Below, in pieces: positions 24,970-33,262 of a stretch of 64,000 nucleotides of DNA. This stretch comes from Nocardioides sp. Soil774 (GTDB taxonomy: Bacteria; Actinomycetota; Actinomycetes; Propionibacteriales; Nocardioidaceae), in contig NZ_LMSM01000001.1 of the NCBI RefSeq assembly GCF_001428125.1, positions 373,306 to 437,305 of the forward strand, given 5' to 3'. A program made the translations under genes and the position numbers. The notes under the pieces were generated by a model that searched no databases, had not been told where the DNA came from, and was given only the letters and a program-made list of their open reading frames with translations. How positions within the stretch are numbered: position 1 is the stretch's first letter; each line of letters begins with the position of its first letter.

Positions 24970-25994
24970 GCACCGACGGCATCCTCCTGGAGAGCGCAGG
25001 GCAGCGGCTGGTCGTGTGCGACCCCCGGGGCAGGCTCGCGGCCGCCATGACGTCTGCGGCAGGAACGACGTTCGCGGAGGCGCACCCGAGGACAGGCCTC
25101 CCCGACATCGTCGAGCACGTCGAGACGGGCCGACGTGGCTTCTCCACCGCCGAGATGAGCCCCGTGACTCGGGGAGTGTGGGCCGACGACGCCGGCGACA
25201 CGGTCGTCGAGAGTGTCGGCGGGTCGGGTTTCACCCAGCACTGGTCGGTGGACGACGACCGTCTCCGGATCCGCACGCGATGGGCGCCGTCCCCCGCGGA
25301 GTCTGCGGCCGCCTCGCTCCTCCGTCCGCGGTTCGACGCCCTCCGGGCCCAGGTGCTGCTCCACTACCCGGTGCTGTGGTGGGCCGTCGTGAAGGGCATG
25401 GCGCCGCTCCACGTCTCGCTCCTCGAGGTGGACGGCATCAACGTCCTGATGGCCGGACCCGGCGGGGTGGGCAAGTCGAGCCTCGTCGCCCGAGAGCTCG
25501 CTGCGGGCGCCAGCGCCGTGTGCGACAACCTGGCCGCCTCCGACGGGTGGACCGTCCACGGCGTGAGGGAGTCCCTCCGGTTGCCGGCCGAAATGGCGTC
25601 TGGCGCCGGCGGCAGGAGGACCACCCACGGACGCCGGGAAGAGCGATGGCACGGACGGGTGGACTCCCTGCGCCCTGACGTCGTCGTGGTGGTCAGTCGC
25701 GGGCAGGCGCCGTCGGCGACGGTCCGGCCGATCGCCCCGGAGGAGGCCCGTCACGCGCTCGTCGCCGGCACGTTCGGCGCTGGGGAGCTGCGTCGGTTCT
25801 GGTCGCTGGCAGCGATGCTGTCGCTCGGCACGCGACGCGGCCCGGCGGTCGCGCCGGTCGAGGCGGTCGCAGGGACGTTGACGCAGCGCCTCCCGTGCTT
25901 CCGCCTCGACCTGGGCGCCCGCCCCGGACCCCCGCTGCGCGTCCTGCTCGCCGACCAGCTCCTCCAGCTCGGCAGCGAAGGGGTCGGCCGATGA
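24966..25994 (+). CDS. HprK-like serine kinase domain protein
   Basis: A 342-residue protein with a P-loop GPGGVGKSS at 164-172, preceded by HVSLLEVDGINVLM in the style of HPr kinase/phosphorylase C-terminal domains. HprK-related proteins in actinobacteria and proteobacteria occur outside the sugar-PTS context, for example beside lasso-peptide and exosortase/PEP-CTERM loci. No HPr or PqqD-like partner is seen here, so the target is unknown. It overlaps the Wzz-like gene (4 bp) and the GT4 gene (4 bp), so it is translated within the EPS operon. Confidence 0.75.
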   Translation: MSTDGILLESAGQRLVVCDPRGRLAAAMTSAAGTTFAEAHPRTGLPDIVEHVETGRRGFSTAEMSPVTRGVWADDAGDTVVESVGGSGFTQHWSVDDDRLRIRTRWAPSPAESAAASLLRPRFDALRAQVLLHYPVLWWAVVKGMAPLHVSLLEVDGINVLMAGPGGVGKSSLVARELAAGASAVCDNLAASDGWTVHGVRESLRLPAEMASGAGGRRTTHGRREERWHGRVDSLRPDVVVVVSRGQAPSATVRPIAPEEARHALVAGTFGAGELRRFWSLAAMLSLGTRRGPAVAPVEAVAGTLTQRLPCFRLDLGARPGPPLRVLLADQLLQLGSEGVGR

Positions 25995-27157
25995 CCACGG
26001 ACACGCGTATCCACGTCGCCCAGGTCGTGACCCGGTTCATCGCAGGAGCGGGCGGAGTGGCGTTGCGGGGCGCCATGCACCTCGATCCCGACCGATACCG
26101 CGTCACGATCGTCACGGGAGAGGGCGGGCGCCTGACTGAGATGGCCGCGCTCGCGGGGATGAAGGTGATCATCGAGCCGTCCATGGTGGCACCCATCAAT
26201 CCCCGGGAGGACGCGACCGCCCTGCGCAGGCTCGTCCGGATCTGCCGTGACGAGCAGTTCGACGTCGTTCACACGCACAGCGCCAAGGCCGGTGCCCTCG
26301 GGCGGCTGGCAGCGCACCGGGCGGGCGTGCCGGTGATCGTGCACACCTATCACGGTTTCCCGTTCCATGACTTCCAGGACGCGGTCCATCACGCTGTCTA
26401 CGTCGGCATCGAGCGTCGGCTCGCCCGGATAACGGACGTCGTCCTGGCCATCGGCACGGGTGTCGCGACCGAGGCCTTGCGGCGGGGCCTGGCCCGTCCG
26501 TCAGCCCTGCGGACCGTGCCGCCCGTCGTGGACGGCCGTACGGTCCTGAAGGACGCGACGACCACCGCGGCCGCCCGTGTCGCGCTCGGGTTGTCGCCCG
26601 ATGCCACGGTGGTCGGCACGGTGGGCCGCGTCGACTACCAGAAGGCCCCCGAGCACTTCGTCGCCGCCATCAAGTCGATGCAGCACCGCGAGGCGGTCGG
26701 GCTGTGGATCGGCTCGGGGCCCGAGGTGGACGGGATGCGTCGACTCGTCGGCGAGCTGGGGCTGCGCGAGCGCATGCTTTTCGTCGGCGAACGGGACGAC
26801 GTGGCGGCGCTCCTGCCAGCGTTCGACGTCTTCGCCATGGCGAGTCGCTACGAGGGACTGCCCTGCGCCATGGTCGAGGCCATGCGCTGCGGCCTCCCGG
26901 TGGTGGCCACGGCCGTCAACTCGGTCCCCGACCTGGTGGTCCCCGGAGAGAGTGGCGTGCTGGTGCCAGCGGGGCGCCCGCATGCGCTCGCGCGAGCACT
27001 GGACGACCTCCTCGACCACCGGCCGACGGCCGATCGGCTGGCGTTGGAGGGCCAGGTGCGCGCCGGTGCGCCCTTCGACGCACAGCGGCTCTCAGACGTG
27101 CTCGACGAGGTCTACTCCGAGGCCCTTGCCGCAAGCCTCCTCGCGGCGGTGGGATGA
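25991..27157 (+). CDS. Glycosyltransferase family 4
   Basis: A 388-residue retaining GT-B glycosyltransferase. The N-terminal acceptor domain has VVHTHSAKAGALGRLAA and TYHGFPFHD; the C-terminal donor domain has VGTVGRVDYQKAPEHF and the E-x7-E motif EGLPCAMVE. It would add a sugar from a nucleotide donor to the lipid-linked repeat unit at the cytoplasmic face. It is the only clear extension glycosyltransferase in the locus, so the repeat unit may be short or other transferases lie elsewhere. The start ATG overlaps the HprK-like stop. Confidence 0.9.
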   Translation: MTTDTRIHVAQVVTRFIAGAGGVALRGAMHLDPDRYRVTIVTGEGGRLTEMAALAGMKVIIEPSMVAPINPREDATALRRLVRICRDEQFDVVHTHSAKAGALGRLAAHRAGVPVIVHTYHGFPFHDFQDAVHHAVYVGIERRLARITDVVLAIGTGVATEALRRGLARPSALRTVPPVVDGRTVLKDATTTAAARVALGLSPDATVVGTVGRVDYQKAPEHFVAAIKSMQHREAVGLWIGSGPEVDGMRRLVGELGLRERMLFVGERDDVAALLPAFDVFAMASRYEGLPCAMVEAMRCGLPVVATAVNSVPDLVVPGESGVLVPAGRPHALARALDDLLDHRPTADRLALEGQVRAGAPFDAQRLSDVLDEVYSEALAASLLAAVG

Positions 27158-27160
27158 CCG

Positions 27161-27700
27161 ATGAACCGCCGTCAGCTCGACCGAGTGACCAGGACCGTCC
27201 GCGTCGTGCGACGGGCGGGCGCCCAGGAGCAGCCTGAGGGCCCCTTCACAGGCGAGCCGGCGCGGGCGGTGGGACCCCGGGGTCGTGCCACCCGGGCTCG
27301 GTGGGCGGGGGCGCCCTGGCTGGCGCTGTGCGACGAGGACGCTGTCGAGATCCGCGACCCGAGGGTCGAAGACATTCGGAGGGTCGCCCCCGGCACCACC
27401 GTGGTGCTGGTCTGCGACGAGCCGTTGAGCCGGTGGCGCCTGCGTCGGCTCGCGGCTCGAGCCGGCATGGCGATCGAGCGCGAGCTGATCGCCGTGCCCC
27501 ACACCCGCAGTCCTGTCGTGCTGCTCGACGAGACGGAGTCCGCTGTCACCCACTTCTGGAGCGACGTGATCACAGTGCCGCCCGGCCTCACGCTCGCCCT
27601 GGTTCCCGCATCGGTGGTGCTGCGACTGGCCCGGATGCTGCCGTGGCGTTGGACGGGAGCGCTGGCCCCGGGGCGCGTCGTGATCGGGAGGCGTTCATGA
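27161..27700 (+). CDS. Hypothetical protein of the EPS operon
   Basis: A 179-residue protein not confidently recognised. After a basic N-terminal 50 residues, alternating strands and helices follow (PGTTVVLVCDEP, RRLAARAGMAIERELIAVP), somewhat like the last third of a Rossmann methyltransferase, but no SAM-binding glycine motif is seen. Two hydrophobic stretches occur near the C-terminus. ATG 27161 is 3 bp after the GT4 stop; an ATG at 27154 leads to a different short frame. Its stop overlaps the APH-like gene. Confidence 0.65.
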   Translation: MNRRQLDRVTRTVRVVRRAGAQEQPEGPFTGEPARAVGPRGRATRARWAGAPWLALCDEDAVEIRDPRVEDIRRVAPGTTVVLVCDEPLSRWRLRRLAARAGMAIERELIAVPHTRSPVVLLDETESAVTHFWSDVITVPPGLTLALVPASVVLRLARMLPWRWTGALAPGRVVIGRRS

Positions 27701-28719
27701 CCGCGTGGCCAGATCCAGCCGCGCGTGGCGGACGCCGACTCGAGGACCTGCTCGCGCGGCCGGACATGTGCGGCGTGCTGATGACCGCCTCGAAGGACCC
27801 CGACGCCAAGCTCACCTACATCACGACCACGAACACGGGAGCCGAGAGGGTCGCCGTGAAGATCCCGACCACCTCGCGGGCGGGGCTCGCCGTCGAACGC
27901 GAGGGTCGGATGCTCGTGGACCTGAGACGTCTGGGACTCGGCCGGATCAGCAGCACCGTGCCGAGGTACGTGAGTTCGCTGCACGTCCAGGGACGACCCG
28001 TGCTCGTGTCCTCCGCCGTGGCAGGCACGCCGATGAGCGTGGCGTACCACCGTGGGCTGCACACCGCACGACCCGGCCTCGTCCGTGCGGACCTCGATCT
28101 CGCGCTGGGCTGGCTGCGAGAGCTCTGGGACGTCTCGCAACGCGGCGACGCCGCGCTCACCTGGGCGCGGGACACGGCCGCCGGGCTCTGCGGGAGGTGG
28201 GACGGCCATCCCTCCCTGGAAGCGGCGCTCAGCCGGCTGGAGATGGTCGAAGGGAGGATGTCCGGCCTGCACTGCACCCAGACCGCCGTGCACGGCGACT
28301 TCTGGTTCGGCAACGTCCTCGTCGACCACGGCACGGTGACCGGAGTCGTCGACTGGGAGGCCGGATCGACGGTGGGGTGCCCGCTGCGCGACCTGGCTCG
28401 GTTCGCCATCAGCTACAGCCTGTACCTCGACCGCCACACGCGCCCCGGCGCCAGGGTCCTCGGGCATCGCGGGTTGCGGCGTGACGGTGCAGCCCCCGGC
28501 GTGACCTACGCGCTCGAGGGCGACGGATGGTTCTCCGGCGCCGTCCGGTCCTTCCTCGCCGACGGGCTCACCGCCCTCCGGCTGCCCCGTTCGCTGTGGT
28601 ACGACGTCGCGTTGGTCGGTGTCGCCGAGGTGGCCGCGTCGGCGAACGACGACGGCTTCGGAGAACGGCACCTCGAGCTGCTCTCCGGGCTCGCCCTCCG
28701 GCCGCGTCGGCGCCGGTGA
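27697..28719 (+). CDS. Aminoglycoside phosphotransferase-like kinase
   Basis: A 340-residue protein with a kinase-like fold. The catalytic loop is HGDFWFGNVLVD (about residues 199-210) and the metal-binding motif is VVDWEAG a few residues on, both intact. VAVKIP near residue 52 provides the ATP-anchoring lysine. In a polysaccharide locus the likely target is a sugar, choline or alcohol group and not an antibiotic. It overlaps both neighbours by 4 bases, so it is firmly part of the operon. Confidence 0.8.
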   Translation: MTAWPDPAARGGRRLEDLLARPDMCGVLMTASKDPDAKLTYITTTNTGAERVAVKIPTTSRAGLAVEREGRMLVDLRRLGLGRISSTVPRYVSSLHVQGRPVLVSSAVAGTPMSVAYHRGLHTARPGLVRADLDLALGWLRELWDVSQRGDAALTWARDTAAGLCGRWDGHPSLEAALSRLEMVEGRMSGLHCTQTAVHGDFWFGNVLVDHGTVTGVVDWEAGSTVGCPLRDLARFAISYSLYLDRHTRPGARVLGHRGLRRDGAAPGVTYALEGDGWFSGAVRSFLADGLTALRLPRSLWYDVALVGVAEVAASANDDGFGERHLELLSGLALRPRRRR

Positions 28720-30044
28720 GCGACATGACCTCCCCCCTGCACGAGACGGTTGCGCGGCCGGCGGCTCTCGGCCCCGGTGGCCGTCCGGCGCGGCAGGCGC
28801 AGGACGTGCTGCCCGCCCTGGTGGGAGGAACGGTGTGCCTCCTGCCGATCCTGACCCCGGCGGGACCCGGGAACACGGCACTGGCCGACGTCGGCATGGC
28901 CGCATCCGTGGTCGTGGCCCTCATGTGGGCGACCCGGGAGCGGTTCCAGCTCAAGTTCCCCTACATCCTGGGCACCCTCCTCCTCGTGCTCGGTGGTGGG
29001 CTGGCGGCCCTGACGGCCTCTGCGCCACCCTCGGTGGCGCTCGTCCTGGTCCAGGACGCCGTCCTGTTCCTCTGGGCGGCCACCCTCGCGCTGGGACGGC
29101 ACAACGTCGCGATCATCACCGCGGCCACCCACGCGTGGTGCCGGACCGCCCCGGTGTTCGCCGGGGTGATGGTCGTCGCCTACCTGATCGGTCTCGACGC
29201 GCTGACCGGCGTCTCGGCGCGTGACGGGGTTCGAGCCTCCTACACCCTGGGCGACCCGAACCTGGCCGCCAACTACCTGGTCGTCTCGCTGGTCCTGATG
29301 GCTGCCTGCCGACGTCCGCGGTCTGCAGGGGTGCGTCACACCGGATACGCGCTGGTCCTCCTCGCCATCGTGTTCACCGGCTCCAACGGAGCGATGTTCA
29401 CGCTGCTGATCGCGGTCGTGCTCTGCCTCGCGCTCAGCCAGCTTCGTCGGCGTGGCGCGCTCGCTGGAGCTCTCGTCCTGATGGTCACTGCGCTGTTCGC
29501 AGCGGTCCTGGTCCTCGTGGTCATGCCTCGCGTGGACATGCAGTCGCTCCGGGAGCAAGCTGCAGGCAGCATCCCGCTCCTGCGCGACTCCTTCGGCCGG
29601 AGCGCGGGGTCGACGAGCCAGCGGGCCACGATCCTGTCCGAGGGAACGCAGCTCTTCCTCGACGGCAACGCCACGGGTGTCGGTCCGGCCCGTGTCAAGG
29701 CCACGCTCGAAGCGACCCAGGCTCCCTACACGAAGGAGGCCCACAACGACTACCTCGCGACTCTCCTCGAGCGAGGGGTGATCGGGGCGATCGGCCTGAT
29801 CGCGCTCGTGGCCGCCATAGGTGTCCGTTGCGTGCGACTGGTCATCGGGACGGTGCCAGCGCCGTACTCGGACGCGGTGCCACGCGCGTGGCTGCTGGCG
29901 GTCCTGGCTCCGGTGATGGCCACGGCGGCCACGTTCTACGAGGTGCTGCACTTCCGGCACATGTGGACCTGGCTGGGCATCGTGGCGGCGCTGGTGCTCG
30001 CGCTGCAGGACCAGCACCGGGCGGGCGGGGAGGACGTGCCATGA
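28716..30044 (+). CDS. O-antigen ligase/polymerase-like membrane protein (Wzy)
   Basis: A 442-residue protein with about 10-12 hydrophobic segments. A large extracytoplasmic loop (about residues 270-350) contains the Wzy_C-type signature GVGPARVKA and EAHNDYLATLLERGVIG. It would polymerise the repeat units on the outer face of the membrane. GTG 28716 overlaps the previous stop (GTGA); ATG 28725 is an alternative. The C-terminus overlaps the Wzx gene. Between them they indicate a Wzx/Wzy-dependent pathway. Confidence 0.85.
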   Translation: MSDMTSPLHETVARPAALGPGGRPARQAQDVLPALVGGTVCLLPILTPAGPGNTALADVGMAASVVVALMWATRERFQLKFPYILGTLLLVLGGGLAALTASAPPSVALVLVQDAVLFLWAATLALGRHNVAIITAATHAWCRTAPVFAGVMVVAYLIGLDALTGVSARDGVRASYTLGDPNLAANYLVVSLVLMAACRRPRSAGVRHTGYALVLLAIVFTGSNGAMFTLLIAVVLCLALSQLRRRGALAGALVLMVTALFAAVLVLVVMPRVDMQSLREQAAGSIPLLRDSFGRSAGSTSQRATILSEGTQLFLDGNATGVGPARVKATLEATQAPYTKEAHNDYLATLLERGVIGAIGLIALVAAIGVRCVRLVIGTVPAPYSDAVPRAWLLAVLAPVMATAATFYEVLHFRHMWTWLGIVAALVLALQDQHRAGGEDVP

Positions 30045-31405
30045 CCGCGCGGACGACAGGTCTGGTGACACGCGCGCGCTCTGTCCTCAAGGGGGACCTC
30101 GCGGGCAGTGTCGTGAGAAACACCTCCGCCCGGGGCATCGCCATCGTCGGACTCACCCTCGCGACGGTCGTCGTCGCCCGTGTCGGAGGGCCTGACGACG
30201 TGGGGGCATACGCCCTGCTCCGCATGCTGCCCGGTCTCGTCGGCGTGATGGCCGTCGCCGGTCTCCCCGGCGCCATGGCGTTCTTCCTGGCCGAACCGCG
30301 TCGGCACCGCACCGCGTTGTGGCCCAGCGTGTTCGTGGTGCTGGCGGCCGGTGCTGCGCTCGGCACCCTCGCCTGGGTGCTGATCAGTCCGCTCCTCAAG
30401 CACGCCTTGTTCCCGCACGACTCGTTGCTCGTGGTGGCCGCGGCGGGGCTCACTGTCGCCACGCAGCTGGTGCTCACCGTGGGCAAGACGTCCTTGCAGG
30501 GGCTGCAGGACCGGCGTGGCGGCGACATCGTGATCGCCGCCGAGGAGATCGCCTTCCTGCCCTGCTACCTCCTACCGCTGCTGCTGGGGGTGCAGGGCAC
30601 GACCGCCATCATCGTCGGCCTGCTCCTGGCCGACGTGGTCGTCGCCGTCGAGGCCTGGCGCCGCGTCGCCCACCGGCTCGGATGGCGGCGGCTTCGCGCC
30701 GCGCGTTCGGCCCGTCGGAGGGCGGGGCCGGACCGGCAGTTGGTGGGTCAGCTGGTGGTGTACGGCTTGCGGGGCCAGGTCGGGGGCATCATCACCCTGC
30801 TGAACCTACGGGTCGACTTCGTCATCCTCGGCGCGGTGGCGGGGCCGGCCGTGCTCGGCATCTACGCTGTCGCCTCCAAGTACGCCGAGCTGCTCCGCAT
30901 GCCCGGGACCGCCCTCACGTGGGTCTGCTACCCCAGGCTCGCCGCCACCGACGAGGAGACGGCCGCCAGGATCGCTCGCCGCCTGGTGGCCCCGACGCTC
31001 GCGACCATCGGGCTGGCCGCGGTTCCCCTGTGGCTGGTCGCCGGACCCGTCACGCGGCTGCTGTACGGCACGGAGTTCGACTCCGCCGTGGCGCCGGCCA
31101 GGGTCCTGCTCGCCGGGATGCTGCTCGCAGGCACGGCAGGCGTCGCCAGCGGATACCTCTACGGCCGCGGCCGTCCCGGCCTCAACTCCGTGGCGATGGC
31201 CTTCGGGCTGGTGACGACCGTCGGTCTCGACCTCGTCCTCATCCCGAGGTTCCAGGCCATGGGCGCCGCTGTCGCGTCCACGGCTTCCTACCTGCTCGTC
31301 GACGCGATCCTGGTGCTCCTGCTGCTGCGGCTGACCTCGCGCCGTGCGCGCCGCGACGTCCACGCCGACGACGCCCCCCGTGCCGCAGTGGGGGCCTCGC
31401 CGTGA
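30041..31405 (+). CDS. Polysaccharide flippase (Wzx/MOP superfamily)
   Basis: A 454-residue protein with about 12-14 transmembrane segments in the arrangement of the oligosaccharide flippase family. Family-like segments include VGGPDDVGAYALLRMLPG near the N-terminus and VRVDFVILGA-type membrane helices in the middle. It would move the undecaprenyl-linked repeat unit to the outer leaflet. ATG 30041 overlaps the Wzy stop, and the stop overlaps the lipoprotein GTG. A basic C-terminal tail follows the last helix. Confidence 0.87.
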   Translation: MTARTTGLVTRARSVLKGDLAGSVVRNTSARGIAIVGLTLATVVVARVGGPDDVGAYALLRMLPGLVGVMAVAGLPGAMAFFLAEPRRHRTALWPSVFVVLAAGAALGTLAWVLISPLLKHALFPHDSLLVVAAAGLTVATQLVLTVGKTSLQGLQDRRGGDIVIAAEEIAFLPCYLLPLLLGVQGTTAIIVGLLLADVVVAVEAWRRVAHRLGWRRLRAARSARRRAGPDRQLVGQLVVYGLRGQVGGIITLLNLRVDFVILGAVAGPAVLGIYAVASKYAELLRMPGTALTWVCYPRLAATDEETAARIARRLVAPTLATIGLAAVPLWLVAGPVTRLLYGTEFDSAVAPARVLLAGMLLAGTAGVASGYLYGRGRPGLNSVAMAFGLVTTVGLDLVLIPRFQAMGAAVASTASYLLVDAILVLLLLRLTSRRARRDVHADDAPRAAVGASP

Positions 31406-32475
31406 GCCGCGTGGTCCACGTCCTGGTCCTGGCCTGCATGCTGTCGGGTTGCTCGACGCTGGCCTCCTCCTCGTCCTCCTCCCCGTCCGCGGGGGACGGA
31501 GCGACCCGGGAGCCCACCGTTGCGGCGACGCCGACCGACACCCGGTCGCGCGACCCGCACCCCGCGTCGGCGCCCCCGTCCGGCGACCCGTACGTCGACC
31601 TGGCGCGGCTGCTCCACTCGCGCGGGGTCGAGGTGTGGTTCGAGGCCGACCTCGTCCGGAGCTGGCTCGAGGGCCCGAAGGCCTTCGCCGAGACGGTGGA
31701 CCGACTGGCCGTCCTCGCTCGCGTGGAGGGGGTCGCGGGGTTCAAGGTCGCCGACGAGCTGGGTTACGGCGACGGGCTCGAGACGAGCGCGCAGGTCCGC
31801 CGGTTCCTGCAGGCGGCCGACGCCGCGCTGCACCGGGTGGCTCCAGGCAAGGAGCTCCTGGTGGACGTGGTGGTGCCTGACCTGGGCTGCCTCCCCTGGC
31901 AGGGTGAGTCGGGGCGGGCGTGCGCGGCCGAGGCGCGGGCGCAGTACCCGGCAGCCACCATGGTCGCCGTGTCCGGCTACCTCCGGTCAGGCACCATCGA
32001 CCGCCTGGACCTGAGCACCGGGTTGTTGGATCCCGGCGCGTACCGGAGCCGGGACCTCACGCCGACGGAGGCGCAGCAGGCGGCGTGGGCCCATGTCGAG
32101 GCCCTGGGGTGGGAGGACGACACCGTCCTGCAGTCGCGCAAGGCGCTCGCTGATCGCGGCGGCTACCGAGGGTCCCCGGACGACGCCGCCGCCGACGTGG
32201 CGACGTACGTCGACACACCGGTAGCGGGCGGTGCCGGGGCCGTCGACATCTGGACGTGGAGACAGCCTTACGACGGCGCCACCGTCAGCCTGCTCGACGA
32301 GCGGCTGCGTCCGAACCCGCTGTGGGACTTGCTCCGGGACCGCGCGGCGACGGTCGGCCTGATCACCCACATGACACCCAGCGCGATGCCGACCGACGCC
32401 ACGGCCCTCGAGGGCGAGGTCGACCTGGCCAGCACGGTGTTCGACGCGGTATTCGTGGCGGCGGGCACCGGCTGA
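31402..32475 (+). CDS. Secreted lipoprotein of the EPS locus
   Basis: A 357-residue lipoprotein with lipobox LSGC (cysteine about residue 17) and a Ser/Thr/Pro-rich linker to about residue 65. The folded part has TIM-barrel-like alternation (LLHSRGVEVWFEADL, KELLVDVVVPDLGC, VDIWTWRQPY), which recalls glycoside-hydrolase-like proteins, but no family was recognised. The second secreted protein of the locus at 34925 has a similar overall plan. GTG 31402 overlaps the Wzx stop. It could trim or bind nascent polysaccharide at the cell surface. Confidence 0.7.
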   Translation: MSRVVHVLVLACMLSGCSTLASSSSSSPSAGDGATREPTVAATPTDTRSRDPHPASAPPSGDPYVDLARLLHSRGVEVWFEADLVRSWLEGPKAFAETVDRLAVLARVEGVAGFKVADELGYGDGLETSAQVRRFLQAADAALHRVAPGKELLVDVVVPDLGCLPWQGESGRACAAEARAQYPAATMVAVSGYLRSGTIDRLDLSTGLLDPGAYRSRDLTPTEAQQAAWAHVEALGWEDDTVLQSRKALADRGGYRGSPDDAAADVATYVDTPVAGGAGAVDIWTWRQPYDGATVSLLDERLRPNPLWDLLRDRAATVGLITHMTPSAMPTDATALEGEVDLASTVFDAVFVAAGTG

Positions 32476-32500
32476 TGAGGACCGAGGACGTGGAGGGACC

Positions 32501-33262
32501 ATGACTGCACCAGCGCACCGCCTGCCGACGACACGCTCGATGACCAGGCGCCGCGACGTCGCGCCGCGCGAGGCCGCGTCCCCCGACATCGTGGTGCGCG
32601 TCTCCACCGCGCGGCGGGTCCTCGACCTGCTCGTCGCCAGCGCGATGCTGGTGCTGAGCCTGCCGGTCCTGGCACTGGCCGCGCTGCTGATCCTCCTCGA
32701 GGACGGAGGCCCGGTCATCTTCAGGCAGATCCGGCTCGGCGAGGGAGCCCGGCCGTTCACGGTGTACAAGCTCCGGACGATGCGCTCGTCCGAGCGTGGG
32801 CCCGCGGTGACCGCCACCGACGACCCCAGGATCACGCGGGTGGGCACCTGGCTGCGGCGTCTGTCGATCGACGAGCTGCCGCAGCTGTGGCAGGTGCTGC
32901 GCGGCCAGATGACCCTGGTGGGGCCACGCCCCGAGAGCCAGGAGCTCGCTTCTCGATACGTGCAGCCGTTCCGGACCGTGCTGCTGGCACGTCCTGGCCT
33001 GACCGGACCGGCGCAGCTGTTCTACCGCGAGGCATCAGCCGTCCCGCCGCCCGGCTGGACCGACACCGACGCGTGGTACCTCTCGGTGCTGGTGCCGCTG
33101 CGCAGTCAGGCCGACCTCGACTACCTGGCCGACCCGACGCTGGCTCGCACCCTGCGATACCTGGCCCTCACGGGCCTCTTCGTGACGGGCCTCGCTGATC
33201 TGCAACGATCCGTGGACGCTCCCGGGGCCACCGCTCAGGGACAGGCGGGCTCGGGCACCTGA
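32501..33262 (+). CDS. Initiating sugar transferase (polyprenyl phosphate)
   Basis: A 253-residue member of the bacterial sugar transferase family (WbaP/PglC catalytic domain). One hydrophobic segment (about 42-65) precedes the catalytic region with FRQIRLGEG, YKLRTMR, RRLSIDELPQLWQVL and LVGPRPE. It would transfer a sugar-1-phosphate to undecaprenyl phosphate and start each repeat unit. ATG 32501 follows GGAGGGACC. It runs into the convergent MBL-Rieske gene with a 28-bp tail-to-tail overlap. Confidence 0.92.
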   Translation: MTAPAHRLPTTRSMTRRRDVAPREAASPDIVVRVSTARRVLDLLVASAMLVLSLPVLALAALLILLEDGGPVIFRQIRLGEGARPFTVYKLRTMRSSERGPAVTATDDPRITRVGTWLRRLSIDELPQLWQVLRGQMTLVGPRPESQELASRYVQPFRTVLLARPGLTGPAQLFYREASAVPPPGWTDTDAWYLSVLVPLRSQADLDYLADPTLARTLRYLALTGLFVTGLADLQRSVDAPGATAQGQAGSGT

